From Pseudomaricurvus alcaniphilus (lineage in GTDB: Bacteria > Pseudomonadota > Gammaproteobacteria > Pseudomonadales > Cellvibrionaceae): DNA of 64,000 nucleotides. The translations under genes were made by a program, and so were the position numbers. The stretch's first letter is position 1. Each line of letters starts with the position of its first letter. The stretch spans positions 62,001 to 126,000 of the forward strand of contig NZ_JAAOIX010000001.1 in the NCBI RefSeq assembly GCF_011440395.1, written 5' to 3'. Shown here in pieces: positions 9,556-18,555 of this stretch. The notes beneath the pieces were generated by a model that saw only the letters and a list, made by a program, of their open reading frames with translations, was not told the DNA's origin and made no database searches.

Positions 9556-9948
9556 ATGGCCAAACCCCAGAGCAAGACCCAGAAGAAAATCGACAACAAC
9601 ATTCGCCTGGCCCTCAACGCCGTCTGTGAACAGGCGCTGGATGAAGTGCCCGGCTTTCAGTGGCTGACCCATCGGGCCAACTACACCAACTTTCCCGCCA
9701 GCTTGCTGATCACCTGTGTATTCGAAACCGAGGATCAACGGCAGCGGGCCCAGCAGGATGGCAACAGCGACAGGCTGCAGAAGTTGATCCAGGCCAAGCT
9801 GCTGAAAGCCGGGGTAAAGCTGCCGGCCCTGAAAAAGCAGGTGCTGTTCGACAGCGAGCAGGCCTGCAGCGACGAAAGTGGCGGTGACTGGGAGCGGCGC
9901 CTGGCGGCGAGCGCCGGCCGGGCTGTGGCGAAAAATCGGCCCGGCTGA
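9556..9948 (+). CDS. Conserved hypothetical protein
   Basis: A 130-residue protein starting MAKPQSKTQKKIDNNIRLAL, with the core GFQWLTHRANYTNFPASLLITCVFET. Similar small proteins occur in gammaproteobacteria, sometimes labelled Fis-family regulator, but I see no Fis helix-turn-helix. The C-terminus is Lys- and Ala-rich. It starts 10 bp after hipA on the same strand and could be co-transcribed, though relatives are not generally tied to toxin-antitoxin loci. Function unknown. Confidence 0.7.
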   Translation: MAKPQSKTQKKIDNNIRLALNAVCEQALDEVPGFQWLTHRANYTNFPASLLITCVFETEDQRQRAQQDGNSDRLQKLIQAKLLKAGVKLPALKKQVLFDSEQACSDESGGDWERRLAASAGRAVAKNRPG

Positions 9949-10170
9949 GTCTGGAATTGGGCTTAGAATATAGAAGCCTGCGGCCAGTATAGATTCCAGC
10001 AGCCCTTGCTATATTCCTCTCTCGTGGGCTAAATTTCAGCGTCTTAGCCAATGAATGTATCGTCAAGCTTTTATTGATACTCTTAAGGCCGCAGCGGCTG
10101 CTCAAGCTCGTGCCTGGCGCAACCCTCAAGCACACATTAATGGATAGCCTCAAAATAACGGAGAACCAAC

Positions 10171-10485
10171 ATGGCCAAGTATTTGTTTGTATACCACGGC
10201 GGCAGCATGCCGGAATCTGAAGCCGACCAGAAAGCCGCCATGGACGCTTGGGGACAGTGGCTGGGCGACCTGGGTAACGAGGTCATCGATGGCGGCGCCC
10301 CTGTCGGCATGTCCACCACCGTGCACAGCGATGGCTCGGTCAGCGACGACGGCGGCAGCAACCCCACCAGCGGTTACAGCCTGATCGAAGCAGCCAGCCT
10401 GGAGGATGCCGTCAGCAAGGCGAAACGCTGCCCGATCCTCCAGCACGGCGGATCCGTTGAGCTGGCCGAGACCTTCGACGTATAA
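10171..10485 (+). CDS. YCII-related domain protein
   Basis: A 104-residue single-domain protein beginning MAKYLFVYHGG, with the pattern GGAPVGMSTTVHSDGS followed by SGYSLIEAASLEDAVSKAKRCP. This matches the YCII/DGPF-like alpha-beta barrel family, related to muconolactone isomerase folds. Some members are enzymes, others sit next to ECF sigma factors; no sigma factor is present here. An SD (CGGAGAA) precedes the ATG. Specific reaction unknown. Confidence 0.82.
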   Translation: MAKYLFVYHGGSMPESEADQKAAMDAWGQWLGDLGNEVIDGGAPVGMSTTVHSDGSVSDDGGSNPTSGYSLIEAASLEDAVSKAKRCPILQHGGSVELAETFDV

Positions 10486-10515
10486 AGGAAACCCCATTTT
10501 GAGTGAAGCCCCAAA

Positions 10516-10863
10516 GTGAGTGATATTAAGGATTTACAAAAACTGCTGCGCGACTTCGCCGCAGAGCGCGACTGGGACCAGTTCCACTCTCCCAAAAACC
10601 TGGCCATGGCCCTGAGCGTGGAAGCCTCCGAGTTGCTGGAACACTTCCAGTGGCTCAGCGAGGCCGAGTCCGCCTCACTGCCCCCCGACAAACTGGCACC
10701 GGTGGCCGAAGAGATGGCCGATGTGTTTCTGTACCTGCTGAGAATGGCCGACAAGATGGGTGTCGACCTGGTGGAGCAGGGGCACAGGAAGATTGTGAAG
10801 AACCGGGGGAGGTATCCGGCGGATAAGGTTAGGGGGAGTTCTAAGAAGTATTCGGAGTATTGA
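10516..10863 (+). CDS. MazG-like nucleotide pyrophosphohydrolase
   Basis: A 115-residue all-alpha NTP pyrophosphohydrolase of the MazG/dCTPase-like type. The metal-binding signature is visible: EASELLEHFQW (about residues 37-47) followed by EEMADVFLYLLRMAD (66-80), giving the ExxE...ExxD arrangement. Such enzymes hydrolyse (d)NTPs, often damaged or modified, to NMP and pyrophosphate. It follows the YCII gene by 30 bp. It is the last gene of normal composition before the accessory cassette and is probably not part of it. Confidence 0.85.
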   Translation: MSDIKDLQKLLRDFAAERDWDQFHSPKNLAMALSVEASELLEHFQWLSEAESASLPPDKLAPVAEEMADVFLYLLRMADKMGVDLVEQGHRKIVKNRGRYPADKVRGSSKKYSEY

Positions 10864-11280
10864 GGGGGGTAGGGGGGTGATTCGATAAAAAAATAGCCAT
10901 TGCTGGTATTGCAGCGGTGGACGGTGGTCTCTCGAAGTGCCTTTTGTTTGGTCGTTAACGGACGAATAAATTCTACGAATCATGGTGCCCACACAGCCGT
11001 GCTATGGCACTATTGAGCGCAGACTAAAGAGTAAATCGCCCCCAAAAACCCCACTCAAACTACGGAGATAATAGAAGACATCAAATGAATCAGCGTTATT
11101 TTTGAGCAAGGAATGATCAGAATTACGTGCGAAACAAAAATAGGTGTATCAGGAAATAACGGAGTATGTGAGTTTGAAATTGATTTCTACCATGTTTGCA
11201 TCGCATGAAACTTATTCATCTATGGACTACCGTTGTTCACCGGTTACTTTTTTGGCCTTGCTATGTGTAGAGGTCCAGAT
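10864..11280. other. AT-rich left border of the accessory cassette
   Basis: About 417 bp with a visible change from GC-rich to AT-rich sequence. It holds the presumed promoter of the HIT/nuclease/NUDIX/helicase operon. I find no tRNA, integrase, terminal repeat or convincing ORF. Short reading frames here look random. Confidence 0.45.
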
Positions 11281-11685
11281 GTGAGCAAATGTAAACCCTG
11301 TCCTTTCTGCGACATTGCACAAAATCCCTCGCACCCGCGCAATGTTGCGTTAAATGATTATGCCTTCGCTATTCGAGATGGCTACCCCATTACCCTTGGT
11401 CATAGCTTGATTATCCCCAAGCGTCATATTGAATCCTTTTTCGCAACGTCCGAGGCTGAGAAGCAGTGCTTGTTAGAATTGTTGGAGCAGGCTAAGGCTC
11501 AACTTGACGTTGAGTTTCAACCCGCGGGTTATAACATTGGGATTAACGATGGTCTGGCGGCAGGTCAGACAATACCTCATTTGCATATTCATTTGATTCC
11601 GCGGTATCAAGAGGAGGGTAAAGATCCTCGGGGTGGGGTACGGTGGGTTATTGCGGAGAAAGCTGATTATTGGAGTAGACAATGA
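11281..11685 (+). CDS. HIT-family hydrolase, first gene of defence-like cassette
   Basis: A 134-residue histidine-triad protein. The catalytic motif HLHIHL (HxHxHxx, in GQTIPHLHIHLIPRY) and an N-terminal Cys-rich CKPCPFC are clear, as is the GHSLIIPKRHI strand. HIT proteins hydrolyse or transfer nucleotidyl groups, for example AppppA or AMP-amides. GTG 11281 is chosen because GAGG lies seven bases upstream; ATG 11263 and TTG 11233 are in frame. Its stop overlaps the next start (ATGA), so it is translationally coupled to the nuclease-like gene. Base composition is lower in GC than flanking genes, as in the rest of the cassette. Confidence 0.9.
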   Translation: MSKCKPCPFCDIAQNPSHPRNVALNDYAFAIRDGYPITLGHSLIIPKRHIESFFATSEAEKQCLLELLEQAKAQLDVEFQPAGYNIGINDGLAAGQTIPHLHIHLIPRYQEEGKDPRGGVRWVIAEKADYWSRQ

Positions 11686-12989
11686 GTTTACTCAGATTTG
11701 AGAACCTGTTTTCAAACCTCAAACTTAATACCCGCGGCGGCGGAGAAAAAAGTCCGCACAAAGTAGCGATGCTATTGGCGGTGATTGATCTAATCGAAAG
11801 TGGCACTATTACCGAGAATCACATAGCTTTCGATCAAGCACTGAAGACCACTTTCACTCATCATTTTCTTCACTTTGCCGGACCCAGTGATCGAGACAAC
11901 CCGCATTTGCCATTCTTCCACCTCCGCAGCAGCGGTTTCTGGCACCATCATCTCAAGCCTGGTAAAACTGATGACTACCGCACTCTGACTACTGCAAGTG
12001 GTCCCGGCACTATAGTCGAGCATATCGCTTTCGCTTACTTGGACGATGAGTTATTTGAATTGCTTGCTAATGGAGTGGCCCGAGAGTTATTAAAAACCTC
12101 TCTACTGAAAAACCTAACAGTCCAGGATCGAGACCAGTTACTGGGTGTTGGCGAGGGGTGGAACTGGTTGGAGTGTGAGGCCACGGTGCAAGATTACTTT
12201 CTCATGCTAAAAAATGAACTCGCTGGACAAAAATACAATAAAACTGAACATCGCCGTGCTTTAGCATCAAAACTCAGAACTCGCAGTAAAGGTTCAATCG
12301 AATATAAACACCAAAATATTAGTGCTGTACTAGTAGAATTGGGGCAGCCTTACATTCAGGGCTACAAACCCGCATTTAATTATCAGCAACAACTTAAACA
12401 GGTAGTGTTGGCACACTTGGCAGCGAATCCTTCAGATATCGAATCTATGATTTACGCGGCCGACGCAGTAACCCTGAAGGTACCGACACAGATAGATTGG
12501 GATAGAGTATTTGATCCAGAGTTACCCGAACGGATCCCGAGTGTGCAAGAATCGAAACGCCAATACTTGGCACGAAACACCAACTTCACTGATCGTGAAC
12601 GCAACAATCGCCAGTTAGGACAATGTGGTGAATCCTTTGTTGTTGAGTTCGAGCGCTATCGATTAAAACAGTTAGGCCGAGCGGATTTGGCCAACGAAGT
12701 GGAGTGGAGTAGTAGAGTACGTGGTGATGGCTTAGGGTATGATGTGACTTCTTTTAACCACGAGAGGGATGAAGAGCTATATATTGAAGTAAAAACAACC
12801 AGTAGCGGTAAATACCAGCCATTCTTCGTTAGCAAGAATGAACTTGCGTTTTCCAAAACGCGACCTGACCATTACAGCCTTTATCGTGTTTACAATTTCA
12901 AACAGAACGCACGAATTTATCAGCTGTCAGGGCCCGTAGACAAATACGTGAATCTAGATCCGCAAAATTACCTTGCTAGTTTTAGCTAA
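11682..12989 (+). CDS. SBD-like plus DUF3883 putative nuclease
   Basis: A 435-residue, two-domain protein. Residues 1-120 carry SPHKVAMLLAVIDLIESG, then NPHLPFFHLRSSGFWHH, a pattern I associate with the sulfur-binding (SBD) domain that precedes nuclease domains in phosphorothioate-dependent restriction enzymes; this assignment is moderate. Residues about 311-425 match DUF3883: GQCGESFVVEFERYRL, then GYDVTSF and YIEVKTT. The D-x(n)-EVK arrangement indicates a PD-(D/E)xK nuclease fold. The middle (about 125-300) is unassigned and rich in polar and basic residues. It is coupled to the HIT gene and precedes the NUDIX and helicase genes. Confidence 0.8.
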   Translation: MSLLRFENLFSNLKLNTRGGGEKSPHKVAMLLAVIDLIESGTITENHIAFDQALKTTFTHHFLHFAGPSDRDNPHLPFFHLRSSGFWHHHLKPGKTDDYRTLTTASGPGTIVEHIAFAYLDDELFELLANGVARELLKTSLLKNLTVQDRDQLLGVGEGWNWLECEATVQDYFLMLKNELAGQKYNKTEHRRALASKLRTRSKGSIEYKHQNISAVLVELGQPYIQGYKPAFNYQQQLKQVVLAHLAANPSDIESMIYAADAVTLKVPTQIDWDRVFDPELPERIPSVQESKRQYLARNTNFTDRERNNRQLGQCGESFVVEFERYRLKQLGRADLANEVEWSSRVRGDGLGYDVTSFNHERDEELYIEVKTTSSGKYQPFFVSKNELAFSKTRPDHYSLYRVYNFKQNARIYQLSGPVDKYVNLDPQNYLASFS

Positions 12990-13065
12990 TGACCAGTATC
13001 TGTAGTTGCAATTTAATGCAATTCCGAAACGGTATTGGAGTAAAACAAGCCTAAATACAAACGAT

Positions 13066-13497
13066 ATGAAAAAACAAATTGACGTAGCTGCAGCAATAAT
13101 AATCAAAGACAAAAAAGTTTTCGCTGCTCGCCGTAAAGCGGGCATGCACCTCGCCGGTTATTGGGAGTTCCCAGGAGGTAAGTTAGAGGATAATGAAACT
13201 CCAGAGCGCTGTCTAGCACGTGAGTTAAAGGAAGAGCTTGACATCACTACACGAGTCGGCGCCTTTGTTGGTATGAGTGTCTTTGATTATGGAACAAAGG
13301 TTGTTCGTTTATTGGCTTATGAAGTTGAGCACTTAAGCGGCGAGTTAAAGTTGATTGACCACGATGCGTTTTGCTGGCTTGGCTTCGATGAGCTTGAGAG
13401 AATTCAATGGGCACCTGCAGATATTCCTCTAGTAAATCTGTGTAAAAGTTTAATTGCAAGCACCTCGGTCTTAAGCGCTAAACAATCCAATATTTAG
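13066..13497 (+). CDS. MutT-type NUDIX hydrolase of the cassette
   Basis: A 143-residue NUDIX protein. The Nudix box runs GGKLEDNETPERCLARELKE plus ELDI, preserving the metal-binding REL-KEE core; the usual Gly near its end is Asp, as in many MutT-like proteins. WEFPGGKLE precedes it, typical of MutT/8-oxo-dGTP or (d)NTP pyrophosphohydrolases. MKKQIDVAAAIII at 13066 is the natural start; the frame extends upstream to 13006 without family similarity and no strong SD is seen. The gene lies between the nuclease-like and helicase genes, 9 bp before the latter, suggesting it acts on a nucleotide made or consumed by the system. Confidence 0.9.
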   Translation: MKKQIDVAAAIIIKDKKVFAARRKAGMHLAGYWEFPGGKLEDNETPERCLARELKEELDITTRVGAFVGMSVFDYGTKVVRLLAYEVEHLSGELKLIDHDAFCWLGFDELERIQWAPADIPLVNLCKSLIASTSVLSAKQSNI

Positions 13498-13506
13498 GCA
13501 TTTAAT

Positions 13507-16500
13507 ATGAGTGACGGTAAGGATAAAGTGGGTCTTTATGAGTCGATAATAACCGATTTAATTGGTAGAGAGTTGGCGTCTCTGGATGGTGAATCGATTT
13601 ATGTCAAAACTCAAAAAATAGACCCAGCAGAAATTGGAGATCGATTAGCTTTACATATTGGCAAGGTCATGGAAAGAGCGTTGTCTACTGTCACTGATAA
13701 AGATCGTATCGACGTTGGTATTCAATTAGCACGAAAAATAGTCTCTCACATTGAAAGCTCTGTTACTAAGGCAGGTGTACTCGGTGACGTTCCGATAAAT
13801 ACCAACGAGTTTTTATCTGCTATTCTTCCCTTTAATCCTGATGGTTCTATTGCTGAAATGGGGCGGCCCTTAACGCCTTTACTAGATACTACGCTCCTCA
13901 CCAATGCACCCGGTGAACCACGTGTTGGTGCACAGATTGCCACAGAGATAGCGTCAGCGAATAGAATTGATATCGTTATGGCGTTCATTCGCCGTAGTGG
14001 TATAAGGCCATTTATTGAGAGTTTACGAAGACATTGTTTGCGCTCGGAGAATCAACCCAGTCTGCGAGTGTTGACAACGACCTATACAGGTTCTACTGAA
14101 GTCGAAGCATTGGAATTGCTTCAAAATTTAGGCGCCGAGATTAAAGTCTCCTACGATACGACAGTTGCTAGGCTCCATGCCAAGGCTTGGCATTTCCACC
14201 GTTTTTCTGGAGCGTCTACAGCGTACATTGGTTCATCAAACCTGACCCATTCTGCTCAAGTAAGCGGTATGGAGTGGAACGTGCGAGTTTCTGGTCTTCG
14301 CAATCCAGATGTGGTACGAAAAATAACTTCCGTGTTTGAAGCCTATTGGACGGGTGGTGATTTTCGTTCGTACAAACGCGATGAGTTTGTGAAGGAAACT
14401 GATCCCCCCAAGATCGCCACCCCTAATATTATCTTAAGCCCAATTGAACTCAGGTTGGAGCCTTTTCAGGAGCGCCTACTCGAACAAGTGACCGTTGCAA
14501 GAATTCAGGGCCATCACCGCAATTTGTTAGTCTCTGCTACAGGTACCGGTAAAACAGTAATGGCTGCGATCGATTATTTGCGTTTAAGGGATACAATGGC
14601 ACGGTGCCGACTTTTGTTTGTGGCACATAGAGAGGAGATCTTAGATCAAAGCATAGCCACTTTTCGGTATGCATTACGCGAACCTGCTTTTGGAGAGAAA
14701 TGGGTCGGAAAGCATCATCCAACTAATTTTGATTATGTTTTCGCATCAATACAATCTTTGAATGCGGCAGGACTTTCAAATTTAGCTACAAATCATTTTG
14801 ATGTAGTGATCGTGGACGAATTTCATCACGCGGCCGCCCCCTCTTACAAAAACTTATTGTCGCATGTCAATCCAGTTGAGCTATTGGGTTTGACGGCGAC
14901 CCCTGAGCGGACCGACGGACTTTCCATTCTGGAGTGGTTTGACGGCCGCATCGCTGCAGAACTTAGATTGTGGGATGCAATCGATCAACATCGCTTAACT
15001 CCGTTTTCCTACTACGGAATTCACGATGGGTTAGATTTAAGGGCAATACCGTGGCGGAGAGGAACTGGATACGATATTCAGGAGCTTAGCAATCTGTATA
15101 CCTCAAGTGATGCCTGGGCTCGTCTTGTTATAAACGAAGTATCCAAGCGCGTTGACTATTCAAATACAATGAAGGCACTTGGTTTCTGCGTCAGCATTAA
15201 GCATGCACAGTTTATGGCGCATCAGTTTGTTAAAGCAGGGGTCGCTGCAGCCGCCATTTGGGGTGACACACCAGAAAATGAGCGGCGTGACGCGTTACGT
15301 ATGTTGGCAGATGGAAAAATTCAAATTTTGTTCTCGGTAGATTTGTTTAACGAAGGTGTGGATATACCTGCTGTTGACACACTTCTCCTCCTGAGACCAA
15401 CGGAAAGTGCTACGCTATTTTTACAGCAGCTCGGTCGAGGATTGAGAAAGAGCAGGGATAAGTATATTTGCACCGTCCTAGACTTTGTCGGTACACATAG
15501 ACGAGAGTTCCGCTTTGATAAGCGACTCTCAGCGTTGCTGGGTGGTTCTAGAAAATACATTAAGTCACAAGTAGAAAATGCTTTCCCATACCTACCTGTG
15601 GGTTGTCATATGGAGCTTGATGCAGTTGCTACTCAAACTGTATTAGAAAGCCTTAGATCAGCCTTACCAATCGGTTGGAATCAAAAAGTGCAAGAATTGC
15701 GCTCGCTAATTGCTTCTGGTTTCAAGCCAAGCATGTCGACTTTCCTGGAAGAATCCGGTCTAGAGCTAACAGATATTTATACAGCAAATAAATCCTGGTC
15801 AGATTTTTTGGAGGCGGTTGATCTCGAGGTGCTGGCACCAGGACCAAGCGAGCCATTTTTAAGGCGTGCTATTGGGCGTATGTTGCACATTGATGATGAG
15901 GAGCGGTTGGACTTTTATCTTCGTCTATTGAGTGATCTAGAACATCCTGAATTAGAAAGCTTATCTGTGCGCGAGCAGAGAATGACGAGGATGCTAGTCG
16001 CCTCAATGTGTGATCAGGTTTTAGACAAGCATATGTCGCTTGCTGGAGGCATTGAATTACTTTGGCAGCATCCGCAAGTAATTGTAGAACTCCATGAGTT
16101 GTTTGCTTTTTTAAAACTGCAGATTAATCATGTGCACCATTCCGTTAGAACGCATGTAAATGTACCTCTGCAGATTCACGCTAAGTATACGAGAATTGAA
16201 ATGCTGGCTGCGCTAGGTGTCGGGAATACGGCAAAGACTCGGCCTTGGCGCGAGGGTGTGTTGTGGGTTGAGGCGGAGAAGTCAGATGTTTTCGCATTTA
16301 CACTCGATAAATCAGAGGGAAATTTTTCCCCAACGACTAGATACCGAGATTATGCAATCAGCCGTGAGTTGATTCATTGGGAAAGTCAGTCCTCAACCAC
16401 CTCGACAAGTACAACTGGCAAGCGATATTGCAACCATGTTAAAGAAGGATCATCGGTTATGTTGTTTGCCCGAGAAAATACGAATGAGCGGGCCTTTTGG

Positions 16501-16620
16501 TTTCTAGGGCCTGCAACTTATGTGTCTCATGAGTCAGATAGACCAATGGGAATTACCTGGAAACTGGATGTTCTATTGCCAGGTGATTTGTATATGGAGT
16601 TTGCAGCTGCAGTGGCCTAG
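13507..16620 (+). CDS. PLD-nuclease/SF2 helicase/DUF3427 fusion protein
   Basis: A 1037-residue multidomain protein. A phospholipase-D-like domain (about residues 130-270) carries LHAKAWHFHR and YIGSSNL, an HxK...GSxN half-site. An SF2 helicase follows: SATGTGKT (Walker A, about 342-349), VDEFHHA (motif II, about 436), GLTATPERTDG (motif III), NEGVDIP (motif V) and QQLGRGLRKS (motif VI, about 640-650). The C-terminal DUF3427 domain (about 885-1037) has TTRYRDYAISRELIHWESQS and a TGKRYCNH stretch, then AFWFLGPATYVSH. Such proteins occur in defence islands and are expected to translocate on and cut nucleic acid. It closes the cassette and is complete. Confidence 0.92.
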   Translation: MSDGKDKVGLYESIITDLIGRELASLDGESIYVKTQKIDPAEIGDRLALHIGKVMERALSTVTDKDRIDVGIQLARKIVSHIESSVTKAGVLGDVPINTNEFLSAILPFNPDGSIAEMGRPLTPLLDTTLLTNAPGEPRVGAQIATEIASANRIDIVMAFIRRSGIRPFIESLRRHCLRSENQPSLRVLTTTYTGSTEVEALELLQNLGAEIKVSYDTTVARLHAKAWHFHRFSGASTAYIGSSNLTHSAQVSGMEWNVRVSGLRNPDVVRKITSVFEAYWTGGDFRSYKRDEFVKETDPPKIATPNIILSPIELRLEPFQERLLEQVTVARIQGHHRNLLVSATGTGKTVMAAIDYLRLRDTMARCRLLFVAHREEILDQSIATFRYALREPAFGEKWVGKHHPTNFDYVFASIQSLNAAGLSNLATNHFDVVIVDEFHHAAAPSYKNLLSHVNPVELLGLTATPERTDGLSILEWFDGRIAAELRLWDAIDQHRLTPFSYYGIHDGLDLRAIPWRRGTGYDIQELSNLYTSSDAWARLVINEVSKRVDYSNTMKALGFCVSIKHAQFMAHQFVKAGVAAAAIWGDTPENERRDALRMLADGKIQILFSVDLFNEGVDIPAVDTLLLLRPTESATLFLQQLGRGLRKSRDKYICTVLDFVGTHRREFRFDKRLSALLGGSRKYIKSQVENAFPYLPVGCHMELDAVATQTVLESLRSALPIGWNQKVQELRSLIASGFKPSMSTFLEESGLELTDIYTANKSWSDFLEAVDLEVLAPGPSEPFLRRAIGRMLHIDDEERLDFYLRLLSDLEHPELESLSVREQRMTRMLVASMCDQVLDKHMSLAGGIELLWQHPQVIVELHELFAFLKLQINHVHHSVRTHVNVPLQIHAKYTRIEMLAALGVGNTAKTRPWREGVLWVEAEKSDVFAFTLDKSEGNFSPTTRYRDYAISRELIHWESQSSTTSTSTTGKRYCNHVKEGSSVMLFARENTNERAFWFLGPATYVSHESDRPMGITWKLDVLLPGDLYMEFAAAVA

Positions 16621-16674
16621 AGAGCATTTCTCGACGGTTATTGGCCAAACATCCCTAATATTGCTGCTACTGCA

Positions 16675-17415
16675 TCAACACGCCTCATGAACCCTGTTTT
16701 CCAACTCTCTCCGCTGGGCTCTAAGCCGGTTTCCTCGCTCCATGGTGTAACCGGCTCGCAATTGATTGTTTATCCGCTTGATCCTGTTTTTCAAGTTTTC
16801 ACAACCTGACGAGTCGGACGAGCTTTCCTCGCCGTTGATCAAAATAGCGCCACCCCCTGATTTTGGCTTGCTGGCATTATAAGCGACATAGTTTGGTCTG
16901 ATTCTTTGGTTCAGGTGACTGCGGGCAAAATCGGCAGACTGCTTGCAGGCCGAATTCATGTTGAGTCGCGAAACTTCCTTCTGATCCTGATTGTACCAGC
17001 GAGTCCAGTTGTTGCAGGTCTCCTGCAGCTTGTTGAATATGGCCTGGTCCTCGCGGCGCTGGCGCAGGTTGTCGCTCCTCGACTGGGCCGGCGGCAAGTT
17101 CGCCCCCAGCACCTTCTGGTCGGGCACCGATACCCGGGTTGCGGAGGAAATGCCTGGCGCCGGTTGCAGCGGCAGGGTGGTTCTGAGAGTGGGGACGGTT
17201 GTCTGGGCCAGGGCAGGTGCAGAGGATGCAACTGCTGCCAGGGAAGGACTGGTCACCGGGGAGGGGGCAGCAGCACCGGCCTTATTACTTGCCCCAAGGA
17301 GGCTTTTGCCGGTTTGTTCGAGAGCCGCTATTCGGCCGCTATTGTAGATACCGAAACCAATGACCAGGCTCAGGCCAAACATCAGCAAAAACACGATAAT
17401 ATGCGCCACTTTCAT
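16675..17415 (-). CDS. Hypothetical single-pass membrane protein
   Basis: A 246-residue protein not recognised. One N-terminal membrane segment (residues 4-24, IIVFLLMFGLSLVIGFGIY) is followed by an Ala/Pro/Ser-rich linker (about 45-100) and a C-terminal soluble, charged region with four cysteines and coiled-coil-like ends (LKNRIKRINNQLRAG ... RRELENRVHEAC). The topology suggests an inner-membrane anchor with a periplasmic domain. AGGGA precedes the ATG. It converges with the helicase gene and is divergent from the alpha/beta hydrolase. GC content returns to the background level here. Confidence 0.7.
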   Translation of the reverse strand: MKVAHIIVFLLMFGLSLVIGFGIYNSGRIAALEQTGKSLLGASNKAGAAAPSPVTSPSLAAVASSAPALAQTTVPTLRTTLPLQPAPGISSATRVSVPDQKVLGANLPPAQSRSDNLRQRREDQAIFNKLQETCNNWTRWYNQDQKEVSRLNMNSACKQSADFARSHLNQRIRPNYVAYNASKPKSGGGAILINGEESSSDSSGCENLKNRIKRINNQLRAGYTMERGNRLRAQRRELENRVHEAC

Positions 17416-17613
17416 TCATCAATCCCTGATTCAGCTGCTCCATGCAACCCGGGTGATAGTTTAGGTCAAAACTTTGCATGCTGGGAATAGGGCAAAAGTA
17501 CTGGTCGCCATTTTGTCAGGCATTGCCGGGAAGGGCCGGCTACAGCCAAAATCTTCTTTGGCTATATCGGCAGTTGAGGCATAGTGTGGCCGAACAACGA
17601 AAGGAACTTGAAT

Positions 17614-18555
17614 ATGTCGGAACTTTTTTACCTGGTATTGGCTCTATTCGCGCTGCTGTTTCTGGCTTATCTGTTCGCGCCTTTAAAGCTGGTGGAGGTT
17701 TTCCTGAAGCTCGCCAGGCGGATGTGCGGTTACCGGACCAAGACCGTCAGCGTCGATGGCTACCAGTGGCACTACCTGGATTCTGGCGGCGAGGGTAAAG
17801 AGGTGCTGGTGCTGGTGCACGGCTTTGGCGCAAACAAGGATAACTGGCTGACTTATGGGCGCCTGTTTACCAAGCACTATCGCGTTATCGTGCCGGACCT
17901 GCCGGGCTTTGGTGATAACCGCAAAGACCCGTCGCTGAGCTATCACGTGACCTTGCAGACCGACCGCCTGCAGGGCTTTTTCCGCCAGCTGGGCCTGGGG
18001 CCGGTGCATCTGGTGGGTAATTCCATGGGCGGCTATATCGCCACGCTGTTTGCACTGAAATACCCCGAGCAACTGAAGTCGGTGCTGTTGATGAACTCGG
18101 CCGGGGTCAAGGGTACTCGGCAATCCTGGCTGGAGAGAAACGCTGTGGAGGGCAAAAACCCGCTGGTCATTAATACCATTGAGCAAATGGATGACCTGTT
18201 TGCGCGGATTAGCCATCGTCCGCTGAAGTTTCCGGGGCCGGTGAAGAACTATATGTTCCTCGATATGAAAACCAACCATGATTTTTATGACGGCATATTC
18301 TGGGAGTTATTGGGCACAGAAGGCGAGATGCCTTACCTCAATGAACAACTGCAGCAAATCACGGTACCGCTGATGGTTGTCTGGGGCAGCGAGGACCAGT
18401 TACTGGATGTCAGTTGTGCCTATGTCATCAAGGAAAAGCTGCCGTCGGCAACCCTGCTGGTGCTGGAGCAGGTGGGGCATATTCCCATGATTGAAGCTAC
18501 CCACGAGACCGCTGCCCGCCATCTGGAGTTTTTGTCGAAGCTGGCGCCTGCTTAA
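17614..18555 (+). CDS. Alpha/beta hydrolase
   Basis: A 313-residue alpha/beta-hydrolase with an N-terminal membrane anchor (residues 3-22). The oxyanion HGFGANKDNW motif, nucleophile elbow GNSMGG, acid VWGSEDQLLD and catalytic His in GHIPMIE are all present, so it should be active. It resembles membrane-bound lipases or esterases (monoacylglycerol-lipase-like), but substrate cannot be read from sequence. ATG 17614 follows AAAGGAAC; the frame also extends to 17584. Confidence 0.88.
   Translation: MSELFYLVLALFALLFLAYLFAPLKLVEVFLKLARRMCGYRTKTVSVDGYQWHYLDSGGEGKEVLVLVHGFGANKDNWLTYGRLFTKHYRVIVPDLPGFGDNRKDPSLSYHVTLQTDRLQGFFRQLGLGPVHLVGNSMGGYIATLFALKYPEQLKSVLLMNSAGVKGTRQSWLERNAVEGKNPLVINTIEQMDDLFARISHRPLKFPGPVKNYMFLDMKTNHDFYDGIFWELLGTEGEMPYLNEQLQQITVPLMVVWGSEDQLLDVSCAYVIKEKLPSATLLVLEQVGHIPMIEATHETAARHLEFLSKLAPA

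Noticed and set aside
10864-11280. tRNA or attachment site at the left edge of the defence-like cassette
   Set aside because: No cloverleaf, integrase or matching repeat at the right edge (16621-16674) was found by eye.
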